Positions 1 to 13,290 of a stretch of 64,000 bases of DNA are shown here, in pieces. Below the pieces are notes generated by a model that searched no databases, was not told where the DNA came from, and worked only from the letters and a program-made list of their open reading frames with translations. The position numbers and the translations under genes are program-made. Source of the stretch: Luscinia megarhynchos (lineage: Eukaryota; Chordata; Aves; Passeriformes; Turdidae); contig CM067570.1 in assembly GCA_034336665.1 (NCBI GenBank), positions 10,500,002 to 10,564,001 on the forward strand, read 5' to 3'. Every line of letters begins with the position of its first letter. Position 1 is the stretch's first letter.

Positions 1-2748
1 CTTACACTGACACATGTTCTCAATTTCTAGCAAAAAGAAATTGAGTTTACAGACTCTGCACCAGCTGTTGGATATGGAACTCTGTGCTTTCTACTCATCA
101 ATGGATCTATCTCTTATGACTATCTAAAACTGATTTTTCAGACTCCTAAATTCTTGGCTTTCACAATATGTGGCTACTAGTTCCAATACTTTTTTCTAAC
201 ATTGCAGTTATTTATTCCAAATCAGCCATCCCAAAATGCCACTGTTCACCCTCAAATTTGGAAAAAAAAGAAGCAATCACTTCCTTTTTTAAGCTACTCA
301 CAGTTACAAAAATATCTATTGGAATTTCCTCCAGCTGTCCTTTTTAGTATTATGTGAACCTAAGCCCTTCTGCAAAAAATTTGAAATATTTTTTAAACTA
401 TTCCTAGTAATTTTGTGTCACTGAATTTTGTTATCTTGCCTTCCATCTCCCTTTCTTAGATACCCCAAACTGCTCAGATCTTAACAGAGGTCTCAGCAGC
501 AGGAGGTTCTGACTGCCAAGTAACTTCCCCCTACTGTGAACACTGAGCTATCCTTTATTTCTCATTTTTCTAAGAGTGAAACTACAAGGGCATCTCAGCT
601 AATTACATAAGGATTTAGTTACTTTAAAAAATGAAAAGCTTTTCTAAAAACCTGAGTACACTATCAGTTGGATCAGCCACATCTATGGAACTGCTGATTA
701 CTCCAGAAAAATCCTTTTACAGCTCTTCAGAGCTGTGTCCATCATTCTCCAAAATGTCGTACATATATTAATATGTCTACAGGATGTCTGGAAAGAAGAT
801 CCGAGTCTTATTGCCACAAGTTTGCTGAATGATGTGAAACAAATCCTTTAATCTCCCTGTTCTTCAGTGTGTCCACCTGTCCAGAAGTATGATACCCTCT
901 GTAATTGTGTTGCTCTGCTGCTCTCTGTATGTATGTACTGGGAGACTGCTGACAAACACAGCTGAGAGAGAAACAAAGGTCACTGGGCTCAACAGAAGAA
1001 CACAGGGAGAAGTGGAACAGAGGGAGAAATGCAGAAAATATCCAGGCAGCTGTGAGGAGCAGAACAAGCAAACAGCTGAATTATTTGATCACTACCCAGA
1101 TCTGATCCACTGCCCAACCTGTAAATTTTTAGTGGCTGGTTTCACAGTGGCAGTTTAATTGAGAAAGACTCCAGCCCCTAGAGTGAGGGAGCTTCAAAAT
1201 CTCTCTTCCACCCCCAATGGAACTTCACATCCCTGTCCATGGGATGCTGCTTTCTTCTCAGCAGGAAGGGCAAAAGGGAAGGGTGAAATGCTCATCACAA
1301 AACAGCTGAAGGAATAAACGATCTAGTTCCTGCTGGGCTATGACTGCCTCAGCCCAATACTCCCTGGAGCACTGCAGGTGCTTTCCACTTGATCTGATCT
1401 GTAAGGAAGAGTCACAGCACTAATTCCTGGTTGCAGCACTTTGTGGAGGGCAGGAGAAATGCACCATGTATTGCTCAAATCACCCAAATTTAGTCAACTA
1501 GCAAGTCTACCTTAACCCATCACCCACTACAAAAAACAATCACCAGCTGCAATTCCTCACTAAGTACAGATGCTGGTTCAGGCAGCTGCCAACTGGGCTG
1601 GGTATTTAACACTGCCCTTCCTAATGCTAGCCAAGATTTCTGATGGAGGAGATGGAAGATACATAGTCCTACCTTCCCCATCTCAGACAAATCCTGCATC
1701 ACAGCCTCAAGTGAAGACTGAATGAATTCAAGTCAGGGCACACTTCCAAGACAGTCCCCCATCAGATACTCTCCAACTCTGGCTGTAAGAGCAAGGTGCA
1801 GAGCAAGTGCACTTAGGAACTGCCACTCTGGCAGAGTCAAGTTCACACAGCATCTCATACAGGCTTTCCTCCATCCCAGGGCAATGCCCTGAGCAAGCCA
1901 GAAAGGGGAAGTACATGGAATTATATCAACCTGGGGTGATGTCATTAAGCCTTCAAAAGACCAATGACTATGCAAAGTCCAGGCTTGCAGGAGGAGGAAG
2001 AGAAACAGGAACTGGGCATCAGATCTGGACAGAAGTGATTTCTGGAAGCAAAGTCATTCCTGGGCTCCTCAAATCAGGATACTCCCAGCACTTCACCCGG
2101 GCTTTGCAAAGGAAAACTGCACACCTTAGGCCTGCTTACTGTGCTTTTAGTTCTCCATTTCCACAATCATCTGGATCTACACATTTGTATCATGTCTCAT
2201 GCCTTCTGTCTTCCCTTGCCCACAGAGCCTTGCTTTCCACTGCTTTATATCAAGATTTGCCAGAAAAGAAGAAAGGTCATTTTATACCTGATGCATTCAA
2301 AGCACTTTCACAGGAGCTGTGCTTCCACAATCTGATAAAAGATAAGGCCACTCAGCTCTCTTTAAAGTTTATAAACACACAATCTAAGAACCTCAGAGAA
2401 CTCCTAATCAAAATGCAGCATCAGCTAACACTTTTAGTTATACTACTGCAAAGAGCACCTTATAATCAAAACAAGAAAATCCTTAGTGTGAAAGTTAACT
2501 TACAATTTACCATCCAGTTCAACATGGGGTCAATCTTTTAAATAATAAACAATTTTCCTGGATCTGTGGTTGACAGACATGTATGCACATAAAAACCTTT
2601 AGGCGATTCTGACAGCCGTTTATGAAGATTAATCCCCTCCCTTTCATGCCTTCAGCATGAAAAAATATCAAAACCAGCTTTTAATCCACAAATGTCTCAC
2701 CCCCATCTAACAAAACCAAAAGAATAATAATGGAATATTTGAATTTAC
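1..2748 (-). other. PDIA5: PDIA5 intron 5, partial (runs off the window)
   Basis: This is everything 3' of the exon 5 donor on the minus strand. I searched it for the next PDIA5 exon, whose product should begin near Ser-Ile-Val-Ala-Phe-Leu-Lys, and found none, so that exon must lie left of the window. A plus-strand frame stays open at 1807-2541 but shows no recognisable family and has a non-ATG start. I see no other element. Confidence 0.8.
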
Positions 2749-2794
2749 CTTCAATGTAACCGCTCTGTTATATGCAGTGTGAAATGCACCGTCC
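2749..2794 (-). CDS. PDIA5: PDIA5 coding exon 5
   Basis: A 46-bp internal exon on the minus strand. The acceptor reads TTTAACAG and the donor AAG|GTAAAT. The exon completes a lysine codon begun in exon 4 and then encodes 15 residues, DGAFHTAYNRAVTLK (residues 129-143 of the model), ending in phase 0. As I recall it, human PDIA5 reads DGAFHTEYNRAVTFK here, so the match is nearly exact. This is the C-terminal strand/helix part of the N-terminal non-catalytic thioredoxin-fold domain of this ER-lumenal disulfide isomerase. It is too short to be found by ORF length; the call rests on homology plus phase-compatible splice sites. It is the last PDIA5 exon inside the window. Confidence 0.93.
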
Positions 2795-3543
2795 CTGTTA
2801 AACGAGGAGTGGGGAATAGAGTTAACTTACAGTAACATTACTGGAATTCATACAGCTGCTCTTCCTGACTCCTTGCTAACCAGAACAACATTATCCTGCT
2901 GAAGCCACAGAACTAAGTAGAATTTACAGTACAGTAATTTAAGGGGGGGTGGGGAGGAATAAGAGGAAGGAAAAAGGGAGGGTGCAAACCAGTGTAAAGA
3001 AAACAGTTTCCCAGTAAACAATTTCCTCCCAACACTTTAACAAGATTATTTACTAAGGCATGATCTTTAGAGATGGAGATGCAGCTGCTTGGTGTACATA
3101 ACAGTACTCCCACTCCTATTATTTTCAGGAAGAAAAATCTCTTGCTGTCTCACGATAGTCCTCACATTACGAAGTATTATCTCAAGTCAGAAAAGCAGAG
3201 AGAGGTGAAGCAACTTGTCCAAGACACATGCCAGCAGGCAAGTGACAGAAAGCAAGAAAACTCAAATATCAGGCATCACCCCCCTGCACTGGGCAGTTTT
3301 AGTCCATTGGACATCTCTCCCTGGCCCTGCTTGTGCTTTTAGTGCTCTCTGTTCAACAACAAACTAAATTTAACTCAACTTCTGTCATAACACATGCTTG
3401 CAAACTGAAGAAACAGCAATTAACTTCATAAGATAAAAAATAAGTCATCTTAATGCTGCAGCAGCATGGTGCTGAAAGAAGAATAAACACTCTTAATGGG
3501 GGCATCAACAATTATGAACTACAAATCCCAGCCCAGCACTCAC
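2795..3543 (-). other. PDIA5: PDIA5 intron 4
   Basis: A short 749-bp intron between exons 4 and 5, bounded by a GTGAGT donor and a TTTAACAG acceptor read on the minus strand. Besides splice signals it holds an ancient MIR-like SINE (3160-3280). Confidence 0.9.
3160..3280 (-). repeat. Ancient MIR-like SINE fragment
   Basis: The segment reads like the reverse complement of the MIR core: AGCAGAGAGAGGTGAAGC, then AACTTGTCCAAGACACATG, then GGCAAGTGACAGAAAG. This lines up with the remembered consensus order GAGGCACAGAGAGGTTAAG, then ACTTGCCCAAGGTCACAC, then AGTAAGTGGCAGAG. It is heavily diverged. Orientation is minus relative to the MIR sense strand. The assignment is from memory of the consensus, not from an alignment. 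Confidence 0.6.
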
Positions 3544-3627
3544 TTATAATGGAGTAAATCCACTCCCTTCTCCTTTGAATTAGGATCTACCTTCATCTTC
3601 TTGCATAATTTTCGGCTTTCAGTATCA
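3544..3627 (-). CDS. PDIA5: PDIA5 coding exon 4
   Basis: An 84-bp internal exon on the minus strand with acceptor TTTTTTGCAG and donor TATAA|GTGAGT. It completes a glycine codon (phase 2) and encodes DTESRKLCKKMKVDPNSK followed by EKGVDLLHY, leaving two bases of a lysine codon for exon 5. The block GD-ESRKLCKKMKVD is shared with human PDIA5 as I remember it. The cysteine here is residue 108 of the model. It pairs with the cysteine at the end of exon 3 (C99), corresponding to the nine-residue-spaced pair in the human N-terminal domain. The domain has a thioredoxin fold but no CXXC, so this part is not itself a redox catalyst; it serves as a structural or chaperone-binding module in the ER lumen. 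Confidence 0.95.
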
Positions 3628-6600
3628 CTGCAAAAAACACATATTGGAAGAAAGGTTACCAAAAAAGAAAATCAAATGCATTCAGTTCTGAGAACTCATT
3701 GCTGTGCTTCCTCACCAGCAATTAATTCAAACTAACAGTAATTTGGAAGCTGTTTAGCTAAGTTTGTGGGACAAGCATTGTGAAAAGCTCCATTAGTCAA
3801 TTTAATTTCTCTGTTTGCTTGGTCAGGACACAGTGAACTGTGTTAAATTCACATTCCAAAGCCAAGCCCTAACCAGCAGAGAAGCAGCTTGTTCCAGCAT
3901 GTCCAAGGACCTCAGCAGATCTTCTGTCCATGAGATTAACATCAAATTTAGGAAGTCAAATTCCAGTAAGACCATGCTACTGTTAGGGTGATGGTCAAAG
4001 GGCACTGTTTGTGAAAACACTCAAAAGGAAAGAGCAGGTCAGCTTTTACATTTGGCAGAAGATAATAAAAAGCCAAAAAAACCCCATGTTCGTAGAATGT
4101 CCAAGTCCAAATCACAAGTGTTTAGCCTTAAAAAGGTCCTGCAGAAAACAAAAACCAATTGAAATTCTGGAGCCCCAAGCCCAGCACCCCCATTCATTCT
4201 ATGTATGAAAGATGTGTCCTGGAGCCACACCTGGAAAATAGAGGCAAAAACAGCTCTTAAAGAAGGAGGGAGGTATCAGCAGACAGACCTGCTGGAGGTG
4301 GTCTTCAAAGCAGAACAAGATTTAATTGCTTCCAGCACCAGATTAGGCTGACTTGAAGAAGAGAGAAAGGTCATGGGAGAGAACTGCAAATACATTTGTT
4401 TCAGTGGGCAGGTAAAGCGTCTTCACAGCCTAGCTGCTCTCCTAAAAAGTGCAGGAGTGAAGCCATAAGGAGACTTCAAGCTGAAGTGAATAAGAAGTTG
4501 GTCAAAGATCTGGGGAGATGAGCAAAACAGAAAAGAAGATGATTCACATTGACAAGGCTGCTCTCTGCATTGACAAACAGCAAGATTAAACAGCTTGGAA
4601 ACTTGTTCCCAGCAGAGGACAACTTGTACCTTTTACGCAGATAAATCAATTTAGAAAATGAAAACACTGAAAACCCATCAAGTTTAAACTGATTAGAGAC
4701 AACAAGATGCAAGGCTTGCAAGAGCCCCACCAAATTAAGTGCTGCTGCCAGCTCTGGTGCTAATTCTCCCAATGTTCTCCAGCTGCCTTTCTACAAATGT
4801 GGAGAACAACAAACATCAAGTTCACAGTGAGCTGCAAGTGAGAATGCACCTTAGTGGAAGCTTCCCAAATGCTTACAGTACATGGAAATAAGGAGGAATG
4901 TGCCATGGACACATGCAGCAAAATCAGAACATTATGCTGAAGATAGTAATGAGCATTTTAAGGAACTAACACAGCACACAACTACCGCACCAGGAAGGAG
5001 CACTTGTAATCTCTATTGAAAAGAAGTGTATTTCTGAAGAGTCTTACTGAATTCATGTCAGTTTTGCATTTTCACATCCTGTAACTCATGAACACTCTGT
5101 TTGCTTCTCTGGGAGGCTGAAGATCTGAGCTTGAGAACTGAATGATGCGAACACCTCTCCCTGCAACAAAACTAGACTATGGAACAAACACCCTGTATTT
5201 CCAGTTATGCCAAAAAGAAAATGTGTTTGCCACTTGGAGTTCATACAAAAAACCTACAGCAGCATCAAACCCAGGGGTCAGAAATATTGTGTCTTCTCTC
5301 CCCTGCAGTTCTTCAATGGTCCCATGGGCTAAAATCTTAATGACTGGAAGGTCAAGGAATCTCCAGAGAAGACACGAGTTTCAGATCATTCTTTTGTCTT
5401 ACCCCAGGCAGATTCAGAGGCACAGAGAAGGTCCTGTGGCCCTGCTGCAGCTGAGTGCCAGGCAGTTAACTACAGACAGCCCACACCACAGGCAACACTC
5501 ATAAATTCTCTTGTAGACACTCCCAAATGTTTCCAGTGTACAGGTGTATCTGTGGCTATCTCAGCTTTGCCAAGACGAAGGTTAGGTGCTTGATGTGAGC
5601 AAGTATAATGCTGAAACCTCAGCAACAGGTGATACCCCAACATGTGCAGTCCATTGTTCTGGCATAAAGCAGAGGACTAAACTGAGTATCAAGAGAATCC
5701 TGTGCCTGTTCTACCACCTATTTGGTGAAACTTCTAACCACGTGGGGAAAAAAGTGTAATTTCCCCTTACATGTCATTTAGAGCTCTGAATGGATACTAA
5801 TACACTGCAAGGTTTATAGTAAAAAAAAAAAGCTACAAAGCTTTATTACTGAGCTATACCTGTGAGTAAGCAGCTAGCCACTCCCACCACTTCAACTCCT
5901 AGCAATTCATTTTCTGTTTGCATGAATTTCTATTAAAAAAAAAAAAAGAAAGATAAGAATAGCTATTTCACTGGATCTAAGTGTGCCCTGCTTTCAGGAT
6001 TTCTCCATTTGCAGAGATTCACACAGCTGTCTGAATGCACAGCCATTATCAGAGGAAAGAAAGCAGCAGTTTGCTCCAGTATGTCTCCTACCATTTAGTG
6101 GGCAGATTCTCTGCACCACTGCATTGAGAGTTAAGCCTGTTTATGCAAGCTATCTGCACTGATGCACGGGATAGAAGAGGAGCAAATTCCAAGAATAGGA
6201 AATGTCTAAATATGTATCAGTAATTTTTTCATGCATCAAGTGCAGATTTTTGTACATGCCAGACTCACCAGCTCAGATGCCATGCTAACAATTATTTGGA
6301 AAAAGCAGAAAAGGAGATGTACAGAAATGGCAGAGATGGACCCGTCTGCTTTTCCTTCTGCCTACTTACAGACAGACAAAAATAACCTGCAAAGAGCAAC
6401 CTGCTCTGATATCACATGGTAATGACCATTATTCTTAATAAGAGTAAATATCAACACAGACACAGCCTACTCTGAGATTTGTCTCTCTTGAATCTCAGCC
6501 AACAGCCTCTCTCTGAAGATGAGCTCCTCAACTCTCACATGGGAGAAGGTAATTAGGACTCCAGTTTTTGCAATTTAATTATATCACTTGAAGAGGCAGT

Positions 6601-6628
6601 GTAAGAGTTTGTTATAATGACTAAAAGT

Positions 6629-6708
6629 AAAAATAACCAAAAAAAACCCCAAAACAGGAAATAAAAGGAAAAGGGGAAAAAAACCCAAAAAACAAAAACA
6701 AACCAACC
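6629..6708. repeat. A-rich low-complexity tract
   Basis: Runs of A interrupted by CC/CCC and GG on the plus strand (AAAAAAACCCC, AAACCCAAAAAACAAAAAC). This is intronic low-complexity sequence, possibly the degraded tail of a retroposed element. No body of an element is recognised next to it. Confidence 0.7.
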
Positions 6709-9700
6709 CCTAAGAGGCCAGAATCTACCCCCAAAATCAGCATTCTACCAACTCAGACCAAGCCACTCCCGACAAGGCACCCAGGCTCGGGAAATACTGC
6801 CTTGAGCATGAGGTCAGTAATGTGTCTCCTGCAGCCATCCTTGGCTGCTTCTTGCCATTTCAGTCCAGAGCAATTTGAACCCTGGCAGGTCCCTGCTGTG
6901 CTACTGCCAAAGGGATCCTTGCAGGCGGTCCTACAATAATCCAGCATTATCTCCCTGGAAAATCATCCAAAACATCAACCTATTTTCAATACCACAAGGA
7001 CCTAACCAGCAGCTGTCTATGTGGTAATAAGGTCAAACCTTAAGTGGTGCAGTGGCACAGTTTCCTTCCACTCTCACAGGCATGCTCTCTATTCTTCCCC
7101 TTCCACAAAATCAAGCCTTTGCTGGAGAAGTGAAGACATATGACAGCTTGGTAAAAAGAAGAATTAAATGAATGATCCAAGGTGACCCAGGGAATAATTC
7201 TATATAAGAACAAAGGTAGGGTGCATTGCAAAGATTGTGTGCACACTTCACCCCTTTGCATTCACGTCCCCATCTCCTCTACCGTGACACGTTTCTGTCA
7301 TTGGGGGCTCAGATGGAGCTGGCAGGAAGCCCAACTGGAGCACTCCCTGTAAACCTCTGGGGTCCCCTGTCAGTGTCAGCATGCATGAATAATCCCTCAG
7401 CACAGGCAGCCAGCTGTTACCAGGGCAGGAGGGCGGTGAGGGACTCATGAAGGAGACCTGGCCTCCTTTGGCTCACCACCAGTGCAGCCAGCTCCTGAAG
7501 GGGACGTGTCACAGCCGCTCCTTAGCAGTGGCACAAGATGCTCTGCCTGTCCAGGACTGCCCACAGGTCTGGACATTCATGGCCATAAGGATGCAGAACT
7601 AGTGAGAGATACTGATGGCAGACCCAAGTGGCAGAAGGAGCAACACAGAAAAAGGCTGTTGCAGCAATATGTCAAGGTAATTTGGAGAGAGAAAGAACAG
7701 AAGATAAAGCTAGACAGAAGGAATACAAAGTAAGACCCAGGAGTTTTGCTGCAGTTAAGTCCACATACTTTCTAAATCTAAACCAAGCTCAAGCTGGATG
7801 GATCTCAAGTAAAAAAAATGGTGTATGGAGGTGGAAATGCAAAACCTCCTCCTTTGCAAATTCAAATATTGTCCAGTCAGATCCCAAAGGAACATGGTAA
7901 GACCAAACATCCTCAGTACCATTCTCTTTCATGAGCTCAAATAACATCTTTTGCAACTTCCTAATTATTTCCCTTATTATGTAATGCTGCCATTGGCCTC
8001 TCATGAAGATGGGAAAACAGCTCCCAGAACCACATCTCTGCAGAGGAAGGATCTGGAATGACTGTCAAATCCCCTCTCCAGCAATGACAAAAATGCCATC
8101 CCAAAACATCCATGTCTCCAGCTGCCAATGTAACAGCAGAGCGTGCACGTGCTGTGTGGCCACATCACTTCCATGCCACTGCCCTGACACATCCCCTAAT
8201 ACTTTGCAATGCAGAGTGTGTCCCAGCTTTCTTTTTCACCCATACCTACAGGGTTTCCAGGCACAAGAAAAGGAATTAATAAAAACGTTGACAGGACCAA
8301 TTTAAGTAACCACGTCAGTAAATGTGCCTGCACAAAAACTATCTCATTCCTCTATCAGAATATTATGTAACCACATGCAAACCACAGACCTCACAATTTT
8401 CAAACAGATTTTCTCTTATCTGTACATCTTGCCATCTGAAACAGGGCTCAACAATTCACATAAATTACCTTATATCACAGTTGTTCCTGTAGACTCTAAA
8501 GCAATGGAAGCTCTGTTGTATCAGTGACTGTACAAAGCACTGTCACTGTCCCAACAGCTGGAAGAGACAAAACTGAGAGGGTAAGGAGAAAGAGCAGGCT
8601 CCAAGAGCAAGGGAATACAGCAAAGAGGAAGCAAGACTGCCTATTAAAGCAAGTCTCCCAACACTGGAACAGCTTTGGAAGGTACCAGTCAAAGTTGTCA
8701 TCTTACCAGCACGGTCTCTCACTCTTGTCTCTGTTCAGGTGCTTTCATTCTTTTATGTTACAGTGAAAACCATCATAGAGAACTCCAGCTACAACTTCAG
8801 GGACGTTCAACTGCAATTTCAGTCCAGCTATCAGAAGTGAATTATCAAACAGAGCTTCCCAGCCCAATGCACAGCCTCTGCAATACCCTCTGGCTACCTT
8901 CCATAGAATACACTCTCCAGACAACAGACTGATGAACATCCTGGGAAAGCATGGAGTTGAGATCCTGCCAAACAACTAATTGAGCTTGTGACCCCAGAAA
9001 AGCAGCAAAAGAAGTGTTAGCAGCAAAAATTTCCTCAGGCCTCCTAAAAGTATGAAAAACACTTGCACTTGGAAACCTAATCTGAAAGAGAAAGTCATTA
9101 ACAGTCAGTTGCAGTTAGGTGTGCTCCTAAAAGGTTTTGAAATAAAAAAGGGAATTCATTAGCCATTGTTGGGGACAATATGGGATTTTGACTTACGCTC
9201 CTTGTAGTTATTGATTCCACCCTCCAACAAAGGCTGTGTGATCCATTTACAATACAGCAGTTTGTGTACTTTGCTGACCAAACAAAAACAGATAGATATA
9301 GGAAAACTCTCCTCTCCTCAGACTGCAGGCATTGCTTGCCTCCCCATCACCCTCAGTTGTCCCTCCCATCTTGGGCCAGCAGCTGCCACAACTACTGCTG
9401 CTAACAGTACGTCACATTTGTAAGGCTCCTCATTTTCTATAATGATCCCACACCTTCCCACATCACTCTCTCGAGACCAATCTGAAATCAGAAACACAAC
9501 AAAAATCCTAGGGAAAAAAATCACCTCTCAAACCATCAGGCTGGCTTGCACTTCTCCAAAGAGCTAAATGGTAATGGCTTACACCTACTTGAACAAAAAA
9601 CCATACTCAGCCATCAGTGCAGAAAAGCACTTAGATACTCTGCTCCTGAGTGGGGTTTAAGGACCTGCAGGCACCAAAATAGGAACAGGACCCAGGAGAA

Positions 9701-12700
9701 ACGGATGCAGAAGTAATGAGCACAGGAAGCTTAAACACAAGATTTGTCTTGAAAAACAAACCAGCATTTTGCAATCATTATGGGTTCCTGATGGAAATTA
9801 TCTTCTAGAACAAGTAACAATAGCAACAGGTTTCCACAGCACAGAACAAATGAACCAGTCAAACAGTGCGGCACATGAAAAGCTTGAATCTTTTAAGGGA
9901 TGGGGGAGTGTGAAAGCCAAAACCAGAAAATGTACTGCTGGAAAGAATTAAAGATAAGGATTAGCAGATGAACAGAACAGAGTCTCATGTGAATTTAGGG
10001 CCTGATTTTACCCCCTAGAATGCAGCAAAAATCCCCACTTCAAGGGGGGATTGCAATCTTCTTGCAGATGATTGCAGCCTTCTGCTCCAAACACTCTCCT
10101 GGAACGTGCCAGGAATGCAAACAGAATAATCCATGTGCTGTGGAGACCCAGCACCACTTGTCACCCAATACAAACGACTCCCTGTGCCCATTAATCAATT
10201 AGAGAGGCCAGGGATCTAGAGGAATAAGATTATAAAGAAGTATTTTTTGAAAATTAAAACCTGTGAGATTAATTCTTGTCGCAAGCAAAAGCAAGGCAAA
10301 AAGAAGAAAGAAAACCACAACAAAGAAGTAGCACGTATCATCATATCGTCAAGCTAAAACAATTAAGGGAAAAATTATAAGCTCCAGCCCCTGCAGAAAG
10401 TCAAGAAGTTATAATGAACAGTACTTTCCATGAAAATATAAATTAGCAAGAGGCACTTGGCAGCCCACATACCTGTGCAGAAATAAGGTAAACACATCCA
10501 CAGGAGCTACCAAAGGATTTGAAGGAAGTTCTAAAACCACCAAACAGTCAAATTCTTTGCAAAGCAACAGCTTTCCTCATCCCACAACATGGCACAGGGG
10601 AACAGTGTCCTGACCTGAGACACAAGATGACTACTACTCTGTCTTTGAGTTCACTTGTATCTAAGAACCCCAAAATGCAGGTTTTGAACATGTCACCCAT
10701 GGGCACACCGATGCTGCAGCCCTTTGTACACTCATTTATCACCTCTAGGTGCACCATGGGCCTGGATGGCTGCTAGAGGATGCTTTAAATTAATTACTGG
10801 TTGCAGAAAAACAGAGGTGACTTCTTTCACATTGAATCTGAGCTCTCTTCATTTTGATCTGAAAAGCAGCAACATTGAAGACTTGGTTAATGAACAACTC
10901 TAGGCAAAACCCATGGAATACTCAAGTTTAGGATGAAACAGACATGAGCTCAGGCTCATAGACCCAAATATTACTGTGGATTTAGTTGTTCTGTATTTCT
11001 AAATTAATGCAATACACCAAACGGAATGAGCTTAAATTAGGAACTGAGAACTTACTTTAAAAAGGATTTTTTTCAGATTGTCACAACATTTCCTGCATGG
11101 TCACTCTTACAGTAAAATAAAAAGGCTTTAATGTGAATGAGCATTAACCACACAGACAGGTTATGAGAGAGACAGGAGGCAGGCATTGAAAATCTATGCT
11201 GTTAATGCAGTTTACCCTTATCAATGGCACTCACACAAGGACCACACTGGCAGTATAAGTCATTTGCAAAGTGTTCCTGAGGGACATCTGCCTTACCTCC
11301 CCTGGACCAGCTGCAAACAGAGTTCCTGCTGCCTCCCCCAGGCTGGCACCATGAGCCATCCTCTCCTGAGCTGCCTTTCACCTTCAAGGCTACTGTAGAA
11401 AAATGCAGAAATCCCAGGCACCAAAAATCTGCTTGGATGAAAAGGGCTGTACCAGGGCAAGAGCAACACTCCTTTTGCCTTCTTTCTCTCCCTATTAGGT
11501 CTGGTCAGTTTTATTTGCAATTTCAAAGCTTTTCATCAGCTTTAAAATTCAGCTACAAGTATGAAAGATGAGTCGACTTATTCTCTTAAATAAATCCTAT
11601 TTCTGAGTGGCTTTACAGGAGGAAGGTAAAAACTAGAGAGCAAAATTATTCTAACAACATCTGTACTGCCAGTCTAATTTCTGAAATTCTTTCCTGATAC
11701 GTCAAGGCATTAAACACATTCATTTATGACTGTGTGGATAGGTAAAGCGTTTCTGTATCTAAGCATCTGGAAATTAGAAATTTGGGAAGACCTCATCTAA
11801 AAGACAGAAAAACAGGGATATTTCAGAAAACCCCAGTAAAGACAAATACTCATTACATTTGGCTCTCTTATGAACCAGCATGTTTAGCTCTGTAGGTTTG
11901 AATGTACTGCTTTGCCAGCCAGATTATGGTGTCACCTTTATGCTAAGTGTCATGGGACTGCTACAATAATTAATTATTGGGGATAGGGACTACAAGAATG
12001 ATGCACATGACACACAAAAGGGACTAAAAGAATGACACACAAAAGCAGAAAAAGTGGGATTAAAACCAAACAAAAATTAGTCAGACATTTTAACCAGATG
12101 GCATTTCCTCTTCCTAGCAGTCTGATGTGCTAAAGCCAAGCACACGCGCTATGACAGCAGATGGAAATCACACAGCTTTGTTTATGTTTGGGACCTACAG
12201 TAAAGGGAACCATGCAAGTTTGAGCAGAGAATAATTACCCAGAGCCAAAGAAATGGGTGGGTTTTTTTAAAAATCCACAATTGGGCATGAGTTATAGTCA
12301 ATAAAAACTCGAGACAATTCAGTAATTGGAAAACCCAGGAGTGTTCCCTAAATCATATTCATGATGGAGAGAGCTACTTTCAACCTCTTCAAAGCTGCAC
12401 CTGACCACAATGGGCTTTATAACCTGCCAAACACATTTTCTTCTCATCAACAAAGGTATTTTACCTTCTTTCCACTTCACCCAAACTAGTTACACTCTTC
12501 CAAGTAACATCAGTCCTTGGCCACACTGTGGTCTATCACAAAATTCACTTAACAAGGCTAGAGAATAACTTTGTAATGACTGCTCTTCCAAAACCACACC
12601 TCAGGATATCACAAACTGAGACTAGAGCTTTGTCTCCTTTAAATACAAGCAGCAGCAATTTTGTCTTTCACTCAAAAGGTAATTCCATCTTACTGTGTTC

Positions 12701-13214
12701 CCAGGCATATCACTTTGTACCTTTTACTTGCCACCACAAGGATTTGACAAGAGTTTCTATTTTTAACAAAACTCCTCTTTTACTTGACCACATCAGTGCT
12801 TTCCTCTAGTTATACCAGGCCTTAAAAAATGGAGGTTTTGAAAGATCAGGGAGATGCAGAGGCTCTGCAGCACAAACCCAACCTGATGTCAGAGTTAGCA
12901 GCAGCCAGTCTCCAAGAAAGAAAATATCACATCCTTTTCTGCTTTTTTGCAGATATCCTAAGCTTTCAACTCCCTATGATGCCCTTTAATATTCCAAGTT
13001 TTTATCAGCCTACAACTAAAAAAAAGAATTCAACAAATAGCCCAACCTCCTGCTTTGTTACACGGCCATTCCAATTTCACCTGAATGCCCTACAGAGCAC
13101 CCATTCATGCTGCTGCAGCATTTTTCTTTCAAAGTTCTCCACACTCTTTATAAACATTGACTAATGAATCAAGCAATATTTAACCAGTTGCTTGGAAAAC
13201 AGATATACCTTTTG

Positions 13215-13290
13215 TAACTGCACAAAGTAAGAAGTGACTCATTAGCAGAGTCAGGAACAGAAGCTGTGACTTTCAGCTCCCATTAACGTG
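13215..13290 (-). repeat. Possible MIR-like SINE remnant
   Basis: The order of words GAAGTGACTC, GCAGAGTCAGGAACAGAAG and TTTCAGCTCCCA resembles the antisense MIR segment AGTGGCAGAGC..GGAATAGAACCC..CTCCCA that is common in birds and reptiles. It is strongly diverged and could be chance. Confidence 0.4.

Noticed and set aside
889..1158. A short plus-strand frame with a signal-peptide-like start (MIPSVIVLLCC)
   Set aside because: 89 codons, no family, no splice or promoter context, inside PDIA5 intron 5; likely chance.
2515..2570. A minus-strand stretch with TTTAAAAG and GTAAGT considered as PDIA5 exon 6
   Set aside because: The translation between these sites does not resemble the PDIA5 segment expected after residue 143.
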